Positions 35,458-44,803 of a DNA stretch of 64,000 nt are shown one piece after another. The translations under genes were made by a program, and so were the position numbers. The notes beneath the pieces were generated by a model. The model worked only from the letters and a program-made list of their open reading frames with translations. It did not search any database and had not been told where the DNA came from. Positions within the stretch are counted from its first letter, which is position 1, and each line of letters opens with the position of its first letter. The DNA comes from Streptomyces roseicoloratus (lineage in GTDB: Bacteria; Actinomycetota; Actinomycetes; Streptomycetales; Streptomycetaceae): assembly GCF_004117935.1 (NCBI RefSeq), contig NZ_SDOY01000175.1, forward strand, positions 100,477-164,476, read 5' to 3'.

Positions 35458-36188
35458 CTGATTCCTTTCCTGCTTTCAAGCGTTCCCCAGCATCGCGCAT
35501 GGATCGCGGGCTGTCGCGGTGTTCCCGGAAGGGCCAGCGCGGCGACCGCTTCCTCGCCGACGTCGAGGTCGGTCACCGTCCACGTGTCCGGGCCCGTTCC
35601 GGCGTCGCAGCGGACGGTGACGGTCCCGGTGCGGTCGGGGCTCACGTCGACGCGTCTCAGGTCCGTCGCGATGCCGACCCCCACCGCCTTCGTGACCGCC
35701 TCCTTGCGGACCCAGGCGCGGTGGAAGGCCCTCAGCCGCTCTTCGTGCGGAAGTCCGAGGACGTACGCCGACTCCCGCGGGGAGAGGGACAAGGCGGCCG
35801 TCTCCCGGACATCGAGGGTACGCAGCGCCTCCACGTCCACGCCCACCGGCCCCGACGGCGCCACGGCCACCAGCGCCCACGCCCCGGAACGGGAGAAGCC
35901 GAAGGTCAGGGGCGTGGGCGGATCGGCGATGCGCGGAGGCCCGTGGCGCTCGCTCCCGCAGCCGGGGCAGGGCGCGCGTCCCCAGACGATCGCACCGGCT
36001 CCGACGCCCAGGTGTTCGGCGAGGACGCGCCGCAGGGCGGCCCGGCCCGCCACGAACGACGCCCGGTCCCCCGGCCGCAGATAGCGGTCGGCCCGGGCGC
36101 GTTCGGCGTCGTCCAGGAGGGCGAGATCGCCGTCGCGTGCCGCGCCGGGCAGCGGCACCGACCAGACGACGACCTCGTCCGACGTCAT
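35454..36188 (-). CDS. Sfp-type 4'-phosphopantetheinyl transferase
   Basis: Protein of 244 residues that converts apo carrier proteins (T and ACP domains) to holo form using coenzyme A. The Sfp-group motifs are present: FGFSRSGAWALVAVA, the magnesium-binding GVDVEAL, and WVRKEAVTKAVGVGI with the catalytic Glu and Lys. An N-terminal CPGCG-containing stretch precedes them. It is coupled by ATGA overlaps to the thioesterase and the FMN reductase. It should serve the ACP and T domains of cluster 2 and possibly those of cluster 1. Confidence 0.95.
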   Translation of the reverse strand: MTSDEVVVWSVPLPGAARDGDLALLDDAERARADRYLRPGDRASFVAGRAALRRVLAEHLGVGAGAIVWGRAPCPGCGSERHGPPRIADPPTPLTFGFSRSGAWALVAVAPSGPVGVDVEALRTLDVRETAALSLSPRESAYVLGLPHEERLRAFHRAWVRKEAVTKAVGVGIATDLRRVDVSPDRTGTVTVRCDAGTGPDTWTVTDLDVGEEAVAALALPGTPRQPAIHARCWGTLESRKGIR

Positions 36189-37015
36189 ACGGGGTGCCCC
36201 TGCGCGGTCCGGCGCGCCGCCGCGACCGCCGCGGTGATCCGCCGGGTGAGCGCGCGCCGGTGGTCCGCGAGGTAGAAGTGGCCGCCGTCGAACATGTTCA
36301 GGCCGAGGAAGCGTTCCGTACGGGCCGCCCAGGCGGCCAGCCGGTCCCGTCCGACCACGGGGTCGCCGGAGCCGCCGAACGCGGAGACGGCGGTGCGCAG
36401 CGGCTCGGCGTCGAGCTCCGGACGCCAGGTGTCGACGAGGGCGAAGTCGCTGCGGAACACCGGGCCGAAGTAGCGCCAGGCCACGTCCTCGTCGAGCAGC
36501 GCGTCGGGGGTGCCGCCGACCGAGCGGAGCCAGTCCCTGAGCTCGCGGTCGGTGAGCAGGTGGCGTGCGCGCGGCTTCCCCGGGTCGCGGTCCGCCTGCG
36601 GCGCGCCGCAGGCGGACAGGCCGGTCCAGACGGGCAGGGGGCGTCCCTCGGCGGTCAGGCGGCGGGTCAGTTCGTAGGCGACGAGGGCGCCCATGCTGTG
36701 GCCGAAGAACGCGAAGGGGCGGTCCGTCCACGGCAGGAGCTCGTCGGCGAAGAAGGCGACGAGTTCGTCGCTGTCGTCGATCAGCGGTGCGCCGCTCAGC
36801 CGCCCCCGCCCGGGGGCGTCGAGGACGCACACCTCCCAGTCGGCCGGGAACTCGTGCTCCCAGTCCCGGTAGAGGAGGTGCGAGCCGCCGGCGTGGTGGA
36901 ACAGGAACAGCCGCAGCGCCGCCCCCGGCACGGGCCGGGGGCAGGTGACGGCTCCGTGCACGAGCGGACGGCCGGTCGGCGGGGTGGCCAGACGGGTCAC
37001 CACGTGTGTTTTCAC
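36185..37015 (-). CDS. Type II thioesterase
   Basis: Editing thioesterase of 276 residues with LFLFHHAGGSHLLYRDWE, nucleophile loop FFGHSMGALVAYEL, an Asp in GSGDPVV and catalytic His in FDGGHFYL. It hydrolyses stalled acyl groups from carrier proteins. The GTG at 37015 overlaps the upstream FMN reductase stop as GTGA. Because cluster 2 ends its chain with a reductase domain, this protein is for proofreading rather than product release. Confidence 0.93.
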   Translation of the reverse strand: MKTHVVTRLATPPTGRPLVHGAVTCPRPVPGAALRLFLFHHAGGSHLLYRDWEHEFPADWEVCVLDAPGRGRLSGAPLIDDSDELVAFFADELLPWTDRPFAFFGHSMGALVAYELTRRLTAEGRPLPVWTGLSACGAPQADRDPGKPRARHLLTDRELRDWLRSVGGTPDALLDEDVAWRYFGPVFRSDFALVDTWRPELDAEPLRTAVSAFGGSGDPVVGRDRLAAWAARTERFLGLNMFDGGHFYLADHRRALTRRITAAVAAARRTAQGHPV

Positions 37016-37632
37016 TTCCCCGCCGGTGCCAGGACGTCGGCGCCGGCGGTCTCGAGCGCGGCGTCCGCGTGCCGCCGCATCCGGGCGAAGTCGACGACCT
37101 GCGCGGCCATGGTCGCGAGCCGGCCGCGCACCTGCGGATCGGTGCACGTGCCGTCCGGGCCGAAGCCGGTGGTCTCGGTGTTCACGACGACGCCGAGCGG
37201 CGTGGGCCAGCCGCGCAGGGCGTGGGTCACGTCGCGGAGTGCGGCGAGCGTGGACACGCCGCCCTGCCAGCCCTGGGCGACGGCGACGCTGCCGACGGCC
37301 CGCCCGCTGAAGTACGGGCGGGTGTCCTCGCGCAGGTCCTCGACGTGGTCGAGGGCGTTCTTCACGAGTCCCGAGATGCTCCCGTGGTAGGCGGGGCTGG
37401 CGAGGACGATGCCGTCCGCGCCGGCTATCTCGGTCACCAGTCGGAGTGCCCGCGCCGAGCGGAGCTCGTCGCGGGGGTCGTAGAGCGGCATCACCAGCTC
37501 GGCGCCGCCGATCAACGACACCTCCGCTCCTCGTCGTTCGGCTTCGGCCAGGACGGCGCGAAGGGCCCGTTCGGCTGTCGAGTCCGGCCGGGGCGAACCC
37601 CCGATCCCGACCACCTTCACGGTCTGCTGCAT
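37012..37632 (-). CDS. NADPH-dependent FMN reductase (2)
   Basis: Second flavodoxin-like FMN reductase, 206 residues: GIGGSPRPDSTAERALR, MPLYDPRDE, LASPAYHGSISGLVKNALDHVEDLR. It is more like the SsuE/MsuE type than its neighbour at 34912-35457, and the two are not recent duplicates. Two reductases in one operon fit a need for FMNH2 by the luciferase-like domain of the NRPS. ATG 37632 is used; an upstream TTG would add five codons. Confidence 0.9.
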   Translation of the reverse strand: MQQTVKVVGIGGSPRPDSTAERALRAVLAEAERRGAEVSLIGGAELVMPLYDPRDELRSARALRLVTEIAGADGIVLASPAYHGSISGLVKNALDHVEDLREDTRPYFSGRAVGSVAVAQGWQGGVSTLAALRDVTHALRGWPTPLGVVVNTETTGFGPDGTCTDPQVRGRLATMAAQVVDFARMRRHADAALETAGADVLAPAGK

Positions 37633-37690
37633 AGGGATTCGCCCCAATTCCTCTCGCCGGTGTCACGGGCAGTGCGGCGGGCCGCCGCGG

Positions 37691-39292
37691 TCAGGCGGTG
37701 GCCTTCGCCGGGGTGGGCGCGGCGGCGTCGCCGCGCGCGCTCTCGTGCAGGTCGCGGCTGCGGATGGTGAGGAAGGCGATGGCCGCGCCCACGGCCGCGA
37801 CCACGGCGCAGACGATCATGACGTCGGCGAGGGAGCCGACGAAGACGGAGCGGGCCGCCGCCGTCACCTGGTCGAGGACGGACGCGGACACCGTGTCGGC
37901 GAGTCCCGAGGTGCCGCCGGTGGCGACCTGCTGTCCGACGGCCTCGGCCTGTCCGCCCAGAGCCGTGCCCGCGGCCGAGGTGGTGAAGTCGTCGACCACC
38001 TTGTGGTGGAAGAGCGCGCCGAAGGCGGCGACGCCGACCGCGACGCCGACCTGCTGGAAGGTCTCGCCCATGCCGGAGGCCATGCCGGCCTTCTCGGGCC
38101 GGACCACGCCGATGGTGACCGCGGCACGCGGCGGGTTGAACAGGCCCATGCCGATACCGGTGACGATCATGCTGGGCAGCATCGCCGTCCACGAGTCGCC
38201 CGGGCCGACGAGCACCATCAGGCCCATGCCGGCCGCGATGAAGCCGATGGACAGGCCGATGAGCAGGCCGGGCGCCACCTTGGCGAGCAGGCCTCCGGTG
38301 ACACCCGCGACGACGAAGAGGGTGAGCATCATCGGCATGAAGCGCAGACCGGTCTCCCACGGCGAGTAGCCCAGGACGTTCTGCACGTAGGAGATCTGCA
38401 GGAAGACGGCGGCGAGGCTGGTCGCGTTGGACAGCAGCGTGGCCAGGCAGACGCCGGTGAAGGTGGGTGTGCGCATCAACGAGAGGTCGAACATGGCCCG
38501 TTCGCCGCGCGCCTTCTCGATGACGACGAAGAGCACGAGCAGGACGACGCCTCCCGCGAACGCGCCGAGGATCGGCGCGCTGGTCCAGCCGGAGGACTCG
38601 CCCCGCAGGAAGCCGAGCACGAGCAGCGTGAGGCCGATGCCGAAGCTCAGCATGCCGAGCCAGTCGACGCCGTGGGCCGCGGGTTCCCGCGACTCGCGCA
38701 GCCGCAGGGCGCCCACGACGAGGGCCACGGCGCCGATCGGCACGTTGATCAGGAAGATCCAGCGCCAGGTGAAGGCGTCGGTCAGGAAGCCGCCGACCAG
38801 CGGCCCGAAGGCCAGCGCGAGACCGGCGATGCCGCCGAACAGGCCGAACGCCTTGCCCCGGTCGGCACCCCGGTACTCGTTGCCGATCAGGGCGGGACCG
38901 ACGGAGAACAGGACCGCGGCACCGACGCCCTGGACACCGCGGGCGACGTTGAGCGCGAGGACGCTCTGCGCCAGGCCCGCGGCCAGCGAGGACAGCGTGA
39001 AGAGGACCAGGCCCGCGTTGAACACCCGCTTGCGGCCCAGCCGGTCGGCGAGCGAACCGCCGGTGAGGAGGAAGGCCGCCAGGGTCAGGGTGTACGAGTC
39101 GATGACCCACTGCAGGTCGGAGAAGTCCGCCCCGAGCGAGGTGCGCAGGTCCTGCAGCGCGACGTTCACGACGGTCACGTCGAGCATCAGCATGAACATC
39201 GCGACCGAGGCCAGCGCCAGGGTCCATGACCGCGCGCGGTCGGCCGGCGGCCCGTTCTCCGCCTGGGTGCCGACGGCTGCTTCGGCTGACAT
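37691..39292 (-). CDS. DHA2-type MFS exporter
   Basis: Drug:proton antiporter of 533 residues with fourteen predicted membrane helices. Motif A is seen as GGSLADRLGRKRVF, motif C-like sequence as GLALAFGPLVGG, and MLDVTVVNVALQDL in helix 1 is typical of the DHA2 (EmrB/QacA) family. The last extramembrane loop (residues about 430-490) is Ala/Gly/Thr-rich. It is the fifth-last gene of the cluster 2 operon and probably exports the product or confers self-resistance. GAGGAGAACGTG precedes the ATG. Confidence 0.95.
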   Translation of the reverse strand: MSAEAAVGTQAENGPPADRARSWTLALASVAMFMLMLDVTVVNVALQDLRTSLGADFSDLQWVIDSYTLTLAAFLLTGGSLADRLGRKRVFNAGLVLFTLSSLAAGLAQSVLALNVARGVQGVGAAVLFSVGPALIGNEYRGADRGKAFGLFGGIAGLALAFGPLVGGFLTDAFTWRWIFLINVPIGAVALVVGALRLRESREPAAHGVDWLGMLSFGIGLTLLVLGFLRGESSGWTSAPILGAFAGGVVLLVLFVVIEKARGERAMFDLSLMRTPTFTGVCLATLLSNATSLAAVFLQISYVQNVLGYSPWETGLRFMPMMLTLFVVAGVTGGLLAKVAPGLLIGLSIGFIAAGMGLMVLVGPGDSWTAMLPSMIVTGIGMGLFNPPRAAVTIGVVRPEKAGMASGMGETFQQVGVAVGVAAFGALFHHKVVDDFTTSAAGTALGGQAEAVGQQVATGGTSGLADTVSASVLDQVTAAARSVFVGSLADVMIVCAVVAAVGAAIAFLTIRSRDLHESARGDAAAPTPAKATA

Positions 39293-39360
39293 CACGTTCT
39301 CCTCATTGCTCCGCGGCACCTCGGCGCCGCTGTTGTCGGTCTCTTCGGTACGCGCCGCGG

Positions 39361-42300
39361 TCACACGGGCAGGCCGGTGCGGCTCGGTGCGGCTGCGGAA
39401 CGCCACGTCCGTGCGTCCGGGTCGTACGAGCCCAGCTCCGCTCCCCGGATGCCGGACACGCGGACGAGGGCGCGGCCGTCCGGGCCGGCCAGGGCGCAGT
39501 GCCCGTCGCCGGACACGGGGTCGAACCAGTGGCGCAGCACCAGCCCGTCCGGCCGGCGGGCGGCCAGCTCGACGTCGTTGGCGGAGGTGTACAGGTCCAC
39601 GGAGGCCAGGCCCGTGGGCACGATCACGGGCACCGCTGCCCGCCGCCTGCCGTCGAGGACGGACGTCCGGAGCAGGCAGTCCAGGGCGATGCTCGGCAGC
39701 AGGAAGCGGGCGTGGACGCCGCCGCCCGGCGGGAGGCTGAGCCGCAGGTCGGCGGAGCCGCCGTCGGCGGTCAGCCGGGGACGGTGCAGCGCTCCGAACA
39801 CTCCGCTCAACTCGACGGGCGTGCCGGGGAGTTCGTACGTGTTGGGGGCGTCGTGGGCGTCGGCCGGGACGGGCGGGCACCAGGGTGCGGCGGGGAGTGT
39901 CCGGGCCAGGTGCACCACCATCCGCGAGTGCTCGCGCTCGGGGACGGGGCCGGCCGCGGGTGAGGTGATGCGCACGGAGACCCGGTCGCCGTCGCGTACG
40001 GCCGAGACGCGCAGGGTGCGCGGCCAGCGGTGCCGGGCGGCCCGGATGAACTGGGACAGGACGACGTCGGTGATCCGGGCCGGGATCAGGCCCGGGGCCA
40101 GTTCGGCCGCGGCTTCGGCCGCCATCTCGAGGATGAAGGTGCCGGGCACGGTCGGTCGTCCGTCGACGAGGTGCTCCAGGAGGTACGGGTGCTCGTCGAG
40201 CTCGACCGGGAACGTCCACGTCGCCGAGGCGCCGTCGCGCTGCGGGGAGCCGGTCAGGAAGGCGCGCCGGGTGGCGGCCGGTGCCGGCGCCGGCGTGCGC
40301 GGCGCCTCCGGGGCCCTGGCGGCCTCTTCCTCGCAGGCCGCGCGGAAGCCGGGTGCCCTGCGCTGCAGGGTCGTCCAGTCCGCGTCGCCGATCCAGGTGG
40401 TGGCGAGGCCGTGGCTGCCGCGGCCGCGGAGCTCGGTGCGGAAGAACTCCCGGCCCTGGGCGTCGGTCAGCTGGCCGATCTCGTTCTGGCGGGCCAGGAA
40501 GGCACCGCTCGGGGTGTCGGCCGAGGCCATGCCCGACTCGACCCACAGCCCGGAGGCCAGGGCGACCTCGTCCGCGCCCTCGGTCGTCCGGGCGTGCGCG
40601 GCGGCGAGCAGCAGGTACTCGTTGGCCGCGCCGTAGTCGGGCTCGCCGCGCAGTCCGGTGAACGCCGAGACGGAGCTGACGCTGCACCACAGCGGGGGGC
40701 GCCGGTCGCCGAGCGCGGCGCGCAGGTGCGCGTAGCCGCGGACCTTCACGTCCCGTACGGCCCGGAAGTCGGCGAGCTTCTTGCGGGCGATGCCCGCGGA
40801 GCGCGCCAGTCCGGCGCCGTGCACCAGCACGTCCACTCGGCCTTCCACGGCCAGGACCTCGTCGATCACCGTACGGACGGCGGCCTCGTCGAGGACGTCG
40901 CACTGCCGGTAGTGCACCCGGCCGGTCCCGCAGGAACGCTCCAGCTCCTCGAGCGTGCCGGCGCGTTCGAGCTGCTGCACGGCGCGGTCGTAGCGGCGGC
41001 TCAGCGCGGCGGGCGTCTCGGACGGGTGGAGCCTCATCAGCTCGCGCAGGGCCTCGGGCCTCGGCAGCCGGGCCAGGGCCGTCGCGGCCGGGTCGGGCGC
41101 GGGGCCCGTGCCGAGCAGCCAGACGCCGCGCGGTGCGCGGTCGGCCACGAGTTCGTGCACGAGGTGGGCGGTGAGTCCGCGGGCCCCGCCGGTGGCCACG
41201 ATCACCGGGTCCTCGGGCAGGCCGAGCGGAGAGTCGTGCCGCGGCGCCTCGACCGGCAGGAGCATCAGCTCGTGCCGTACGCCCCCGGTCTCGTAGGCGA
41301 CCGGGACGTGGCGGTGTGCGGCCGACTCCTCGGCCAGCCGGTCCAGGCCGGCCCGGGCGTCCGCTCCGTCGACGGCCAGGGCGAACACCAGGCAGCCGGG
41401 CAGCTCCTGGGCCAGGCTGCGGACGAGGCCGCCGAACAGGCCCACGGCCGGTGCCGGAGTCGTGCCGCGCAGGGCGTCCAGCGCGAGCACCGCGAGAGCG
41501 CCGGAGTCGTCGAGGGCCTCGGCGCGGTGCTTGGCCGCCAGGAACGCCAGGTCGTGGAGGTCCAGGACGTGCCGCGGCGCCTCCCAGTCGCCGGCCGCGC
41601 CGGCGCGTGATCCGAAGACGACGACGCGGATCTGCCCGAACGGCCGGCCGTCCTCGGCCAGCAGCCGCTCCAGTTCCTCCGGCTCGTCGAGGTGGACGAC
41701 CGGGAACGGCAGCGTGGTGTCGCGCGGTGCGCTGCCGGGCGCGACGACCAGGCAGTCCGCCGGCACGCCCGCGTCCTTGAGGGCGCCGGGCTCGTCGGTC
41801 AGCACCAGGCTTCCGGCGGGCAGCGCCGCGACGCGGGGGCGGACGTTCCGGGCCGGGACGGGACGCAGCACGAGGGCGTGCCGCGCGAGGTGCCCGCTCA
41901 GCGATCCGGCGCCGGCCGCGGCGTCCTTCCCGAGGTGCGCGGCGTCATCCGCGACATCCGCCGGGGAGGCGTCGGGCGACGGCTGCGGGGTGACCACGAG
42001 GGCGGGCGTGTGGGCGTCCTCCAGCGGGCGGACGACCGTGTGCCCGCCCCGGGAGCGCAGGGCGCGCAGCAGGGCCACGGCGCCTTCGGCGCCGCGGTGG
42101 TTGCGTTCCCGTACCGGCTCGTCGGAGGGGGCCCGGCCGGCTTCGCCGCCCGTCGCGAGGTCCACTCGCCCGAGGACGGTCATGCCGTGCTCGCGGGCGA
42201 CGCTCAGCCGGGTCAGGACGAAGCCGATGGCGGCTTCCGCGTTCTCCTTGCTCCCGTGGGTGGGAACGTGCTCGGTGGTGGCGTTGACGCCGATGACGAC

Positions 42301-44781
42301 GGCCAGGTCCATCTCGCCGTCGCGCAGGTACCGGACGGCGGTGGCCAGGGCCGAGTTGGTGGAGTCCCGTCCCGCGTCGAGCGTCATGTTCGGCCCGTGC
42401 AGGTCCAGTCGCTGCACCACCCGGGCGGCGATGACGTTGGGCATGAGCCCGGGATAGGCGTCCTCGTTGACGGGCCGTGACATGCCGCGCACCGCGTCGT
42501 CGAGCGTCCCGGGGGCCATGCCCGCGGGGCCGGCGAGCCGGCGGAGCAGGTCCTCGCGGTAGCAGCGCAGGTCGGAGGCGAGGGCGGCCCGGGTCGGTCC
42601 GCTGTGGCCGACGAGCACGCCGGTGCGCGCGGCCAGTGCCTGGTCCTTCACCCAGTCGCCGGCGAGGAGGTCGGCGCAGCGCAGCGCCATCAGCTGGCTG
42701 CGGTCCATGGCCGCGATCGCCGAGGGCGCGAGCCGGACCTCCACGGGCGAGGGCAGGGGGTATGTCTCGCCGAAGGACGCCGGCCAGTCGGCGGCCCCTC
42801 CGGACAGCCAGCGGTCGACGCGCTCCTCGTCCGGGTCACCGGGGAGGTGGGTGCCCGCGGCCACCACGACCACCGGGTCGTCCGCCGTGCCCGCCGGCCG
42901 GCCGGCGGCGTCCGCCGCGCGGGCCGGGGGCCGGTCCGTGAGGACGAGGTGGCCGTTGGTGCCGCCGAAGCCCATGGCGGACACGCCGACGGTGCGCGGG
43001 CGTCCGTCCGTGGCGGTCCACGGCACGTCGTCGACCGGCACGTGCACGCTCGTCGCGACTCCGTCGGGGAGTTCGTCGAACTGCCGCTGCGCGGGGATGA
43101 CGTCGTGGCGCATGGCGAGGAGCGCGTGGATCGCGGACACCGCGCCCGCCGCCCAGCCGGTGTGCCCGACCAGCGACTTGTTGGACGTCATGGTCCACGT
43201 CTTGTCCGGGCCGCCGCTGCTGGTCAGCGCGCTCATCTCGGTACGGTCGCCGGTCGGCGTGCCGGTGGCGTGCGCGACGATCCAGTCGACGTCCTCCGCG
43301 GTGACGTCGGCCGAGCGCCAGGCCCGGTCGAGGGCGATCGTCTGGCCCGCGGCGTTGGGTGCGTAGATCGCCTTGCCGCGGCCGTCGGACGAGCCGCCGA
43401 AACCGGCGACGAAGCCGAGGACGGGGTCGCCGTCGGCGAGCGCCCTGGCGTGGGTCTTCAGGGCCAGGACCGCGGCTCCGTCACTGAACAGCACGCCGTC
43501 GGCGCCGCGGTCCAGGGAGCGCACCCGGCCGGACCGGGAGAGGCCGCGGAGCTTGGAGAAGAGCACCAGGTTCTGGGCGCTGAGCGCGAAGGCCCCGCCG
43601 CACAGCGCCACGTCCGTCTCGCCGGCGCGCAGGGCCCGTACGCCCAGGTCGACGGCGTAGAGGGAGGACGAGCAGGCGGTGTCCACGACGACGATCTCCG
43701 TGGCGTCGGGGAGGTCGGCGGCGGCCGCGCGGGCGATGCGGTACGGCAGGACGTCCTCCGGGGATCCGGAGGCCAGCGGGAGCATCGTGTCGATCGCGTC
43801 CGGCACCGTCGCGCCCGCGTCGGCGAGGATCTTCCGCACCCCGGCCGAGACCAGGCTGTGCTCGAGGTGGTGGCTGCCGTCGGGGGTGAGGCCGACCGCG
43901 AACAGCCGGCGGTCGCCGGGCCGGACGGTGATCTTCTCCGTGGCGCCGAGCAGCGAGTGACGCAGCCACAGGGCCGTGTACTCCTCGCCGTCGAAGGCCC
44001 CGGACTCCAGTTCGTCCCGCAGACGCGGGTGGGGTTCGAAGCCGGTCATGAAACCGGACACGCGCGAGTAGGTCTTGTCCTCGGCGGTGTCGTCGGCCGA
44101 CCAGACGCTGTCGATGTCCAGCCGGTCGCCGGGTTCGCCGAACACCGGCTCGCCGCCCCGCAGGAGATCCCAGAACTGCTCGGGCGTACTCGCCCCCGGA
44201 AGGGCGAGTCCCATGCCCACGACGACGACCGCGTCGTCGGCGGGAGCCGTCGCGGTCGGTGTCCCGGCCGGCGCTCCGCCCACCAGCAGCGTCCTGCCGT
44301 CGACGGACGACGCGTCGTCGGACACCAGGAACGCGACGAGCTGGGCGACGGCGTCCGCCGCGGACGGCTCCGCGTCCGGGCGCAACGCCACGGCGTTGAC
44401 GCGGACTCCGTCCGGCGCCGGGGCGCCGGGATCGCGCACGAGGCCGGCGACCGCGTCCCGCGCGGGCGGGTCCGCGACCACGTGCACGATCGCGCCGTGT
44501 CCCTGCCGCGCGAGGAGCCCGACGGCCTCGGCCGTCGCCTCGCGGGCGGCGCGCAGTCCCTCCTCACCGGCCACGGCGGTCACGAGCGCGTCGACCGGGC
44601 CGGGCCGGTCGCCGGACCGGACGCCGGCGCGGTCGAGCGCGGCGCTGATCCGGGGCGCGTCGTACGCGTCGCAGGTCACGACGCGGGCGCCGAGCCCGGT
44701 GAGCCGCCGCGTCACGGACGCGGCGAGCGATCCGCCGGCGGCGGTGACCAGGACGGTGCGGCCGGAGAGGTCGAGGGACAT
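39361..44781 (-). CDS. PUFA-synthase-like PKS: SDR-KS-KS0-KR-DH
   Basis: Polyketide synthase of 1806 residues. An SDR-like Rossmann domain (1-185) opens the protein; its usual Tyr-x-x-x-Lys is not seen. The KS (about 195-650) has VVDTACSSSLYA near 370, HATGTPTGD near 505 and SNKSLVGHTG near 534. A second KS-like part (about 670-1000) reads LDAGRDSTNSA where the active Cys should be, like a chain-length-factor domain. A KR follows with its structural half and the catalytic half (ATGGARG near 1195, YGAANEYL near 1384). A hotdog DH has DEHPYLLEHLVDG and TVPGT near 1530. No AT, ACP or ER is present; AT and ACPs are in the neighbouring gene. This resembles PfaC-type and enediyne-type iterative synthases. 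Confidence 0.9.
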   Translation of the reverse strand: MSLDLSGRTVLVTAAGGSLAASVTRRLTGLGARVVTCDAYDAPRISAALDRAGVRSGDRPGPVDALVTAVAGEEGLRAAREATAEAVGLLARQGHGAIVHVVADPPARDAVAGLVRDPGAPAPDGVRVNAVALRPDAEPSAADAVAQLVAFLVSDDASSVDGRTLLVGGAPAGTPTATAPADDAVVVVGMGLALPGASTPEQFWDLLRGGEPVFGEPGDRLDIDSVWSADDTAEDKTYSRVSGFMTGFEPHPRLRDELESGAFDGEEYTALWLRHSLLGATEKITVRPGDRRLFAVGLTPDGSHHLEHSLVSAGVRKILADAGATVPDAIDTMLPLASGSPEDVLPYRIARAAAADLPDATEIVVVDTACSSSLYAVDLGVRALRAGETDVALCGGAFALSAQNLVLFSKLRGLSRSGRVRSLDRGADGVLFSDGAAVLALKTHARALADGDPVLGFVAGFGGSSDGRGKAIYAPNAAGQTIALDRAWRSADVTAEDVDWIVAHATGTPTGDRTEMSALTSSGGPDKTWTMTSNKSLVGHTGWAAGAVSAIHALLAMRHDVIPAQRQFDELPDGVATSVHVPVDDVPWTATDGRPRTVGVSAMGFGGTNGHLVLTDRPPARAADAAGRPAGTADDPVVVVAAGTHLPGDPDEERVDRWLSGGAADWPASFGETYPLPSPVEVRLAPSAIAAMDRSQLMALRCADLLAGDWVKDQALAARTGVLVGHSGPTRAALASDLRCYREDLLRRLAGPAGMAPGTLDDAVRGMSRPVNEDAYPGLMPNVIAARVVQRLDLHGPNMTLDAGRDSTNSALATAVRYLRDGEMDLAVVIGVNATTEHVPTHGSKENAEAAIGFVLTRLSVAREHGMTVLGRVDLATGGEAGRAPSDEPVRERNHRGAEGAVALLRALRSRGGHTVVRPLEDAHTPALVVTPQPSPDASPADVADDAAHLGKDAAAGAGSLSGHLARHALVLRPVPARNVRPRVAALPAGSLVLTDEPGALKDAGVPADCLVVAPGSAPRDTTLPFPVVHLDEPEELERLLAEDGRPFGQIRVVVFGSRAGAAGDWEAPRHVLDLHDLAFLAAKHRAEALDDSGALAVLALDALRGTTPAPAVGLFGGLVRSLAQELPGCLVFALAVDGADARAGLDRLAEESAAHRHVPVAYETGGVRHELMLLPVEAPRHDSPLGLPEDPVIVATGGARGLTAHLVHELVADRAPRGVWLLGTGPAPDPAATALARLPRPEALRELMRLHPSETPAALSRRYDRAVQQLERAGTLEELERSCGTGRVHYRQCDVLDEAAVRTVIDEVLAVEGRVDVLVHGAGLARSAGIARKKLADFRAVRDVKVRGYAHLRAALGDRRPPLWCSVSSVSAFTGLRGEPDYGAANEYLLLAAAHARTTEGADEVALASGLWVESGMASADTPSGAFLARQNEIGQLTDAQGREFFRTELRGRGSHGLATTWIGDADWTTLQRRAPGFRAACEEEAARAPEAPRTPAPAPAATRRAFLTGSPQRDGASATWTFPVELDEHPYLLEHLVDGRPTVPGTFILEMAAEAAAELAPGLIPARITDVVLSQFIRAARHRWPRTLRVSAVRDGDRVSVRITSPAAGPVPEREHSRMVVHLARTLPAAPWCPPVPADAHDAPNTYELPGTPVELSGVFGALHRPRLTADGGSADLRLSLPPGGGVHARFLLPSIALDCLLRTSVLDGRRRAAVPVIVPTGLASVDLYTSANDVELAARRPDGLVLRHWFDPVSGDGHCALAGPDGRALVRVSGIRGAELGSYDPDARTWRSAAAPSRTGLPV

Positions 44782-44803
44782 GCTGGCTCCCGTTCTTCGT
44801 AGA

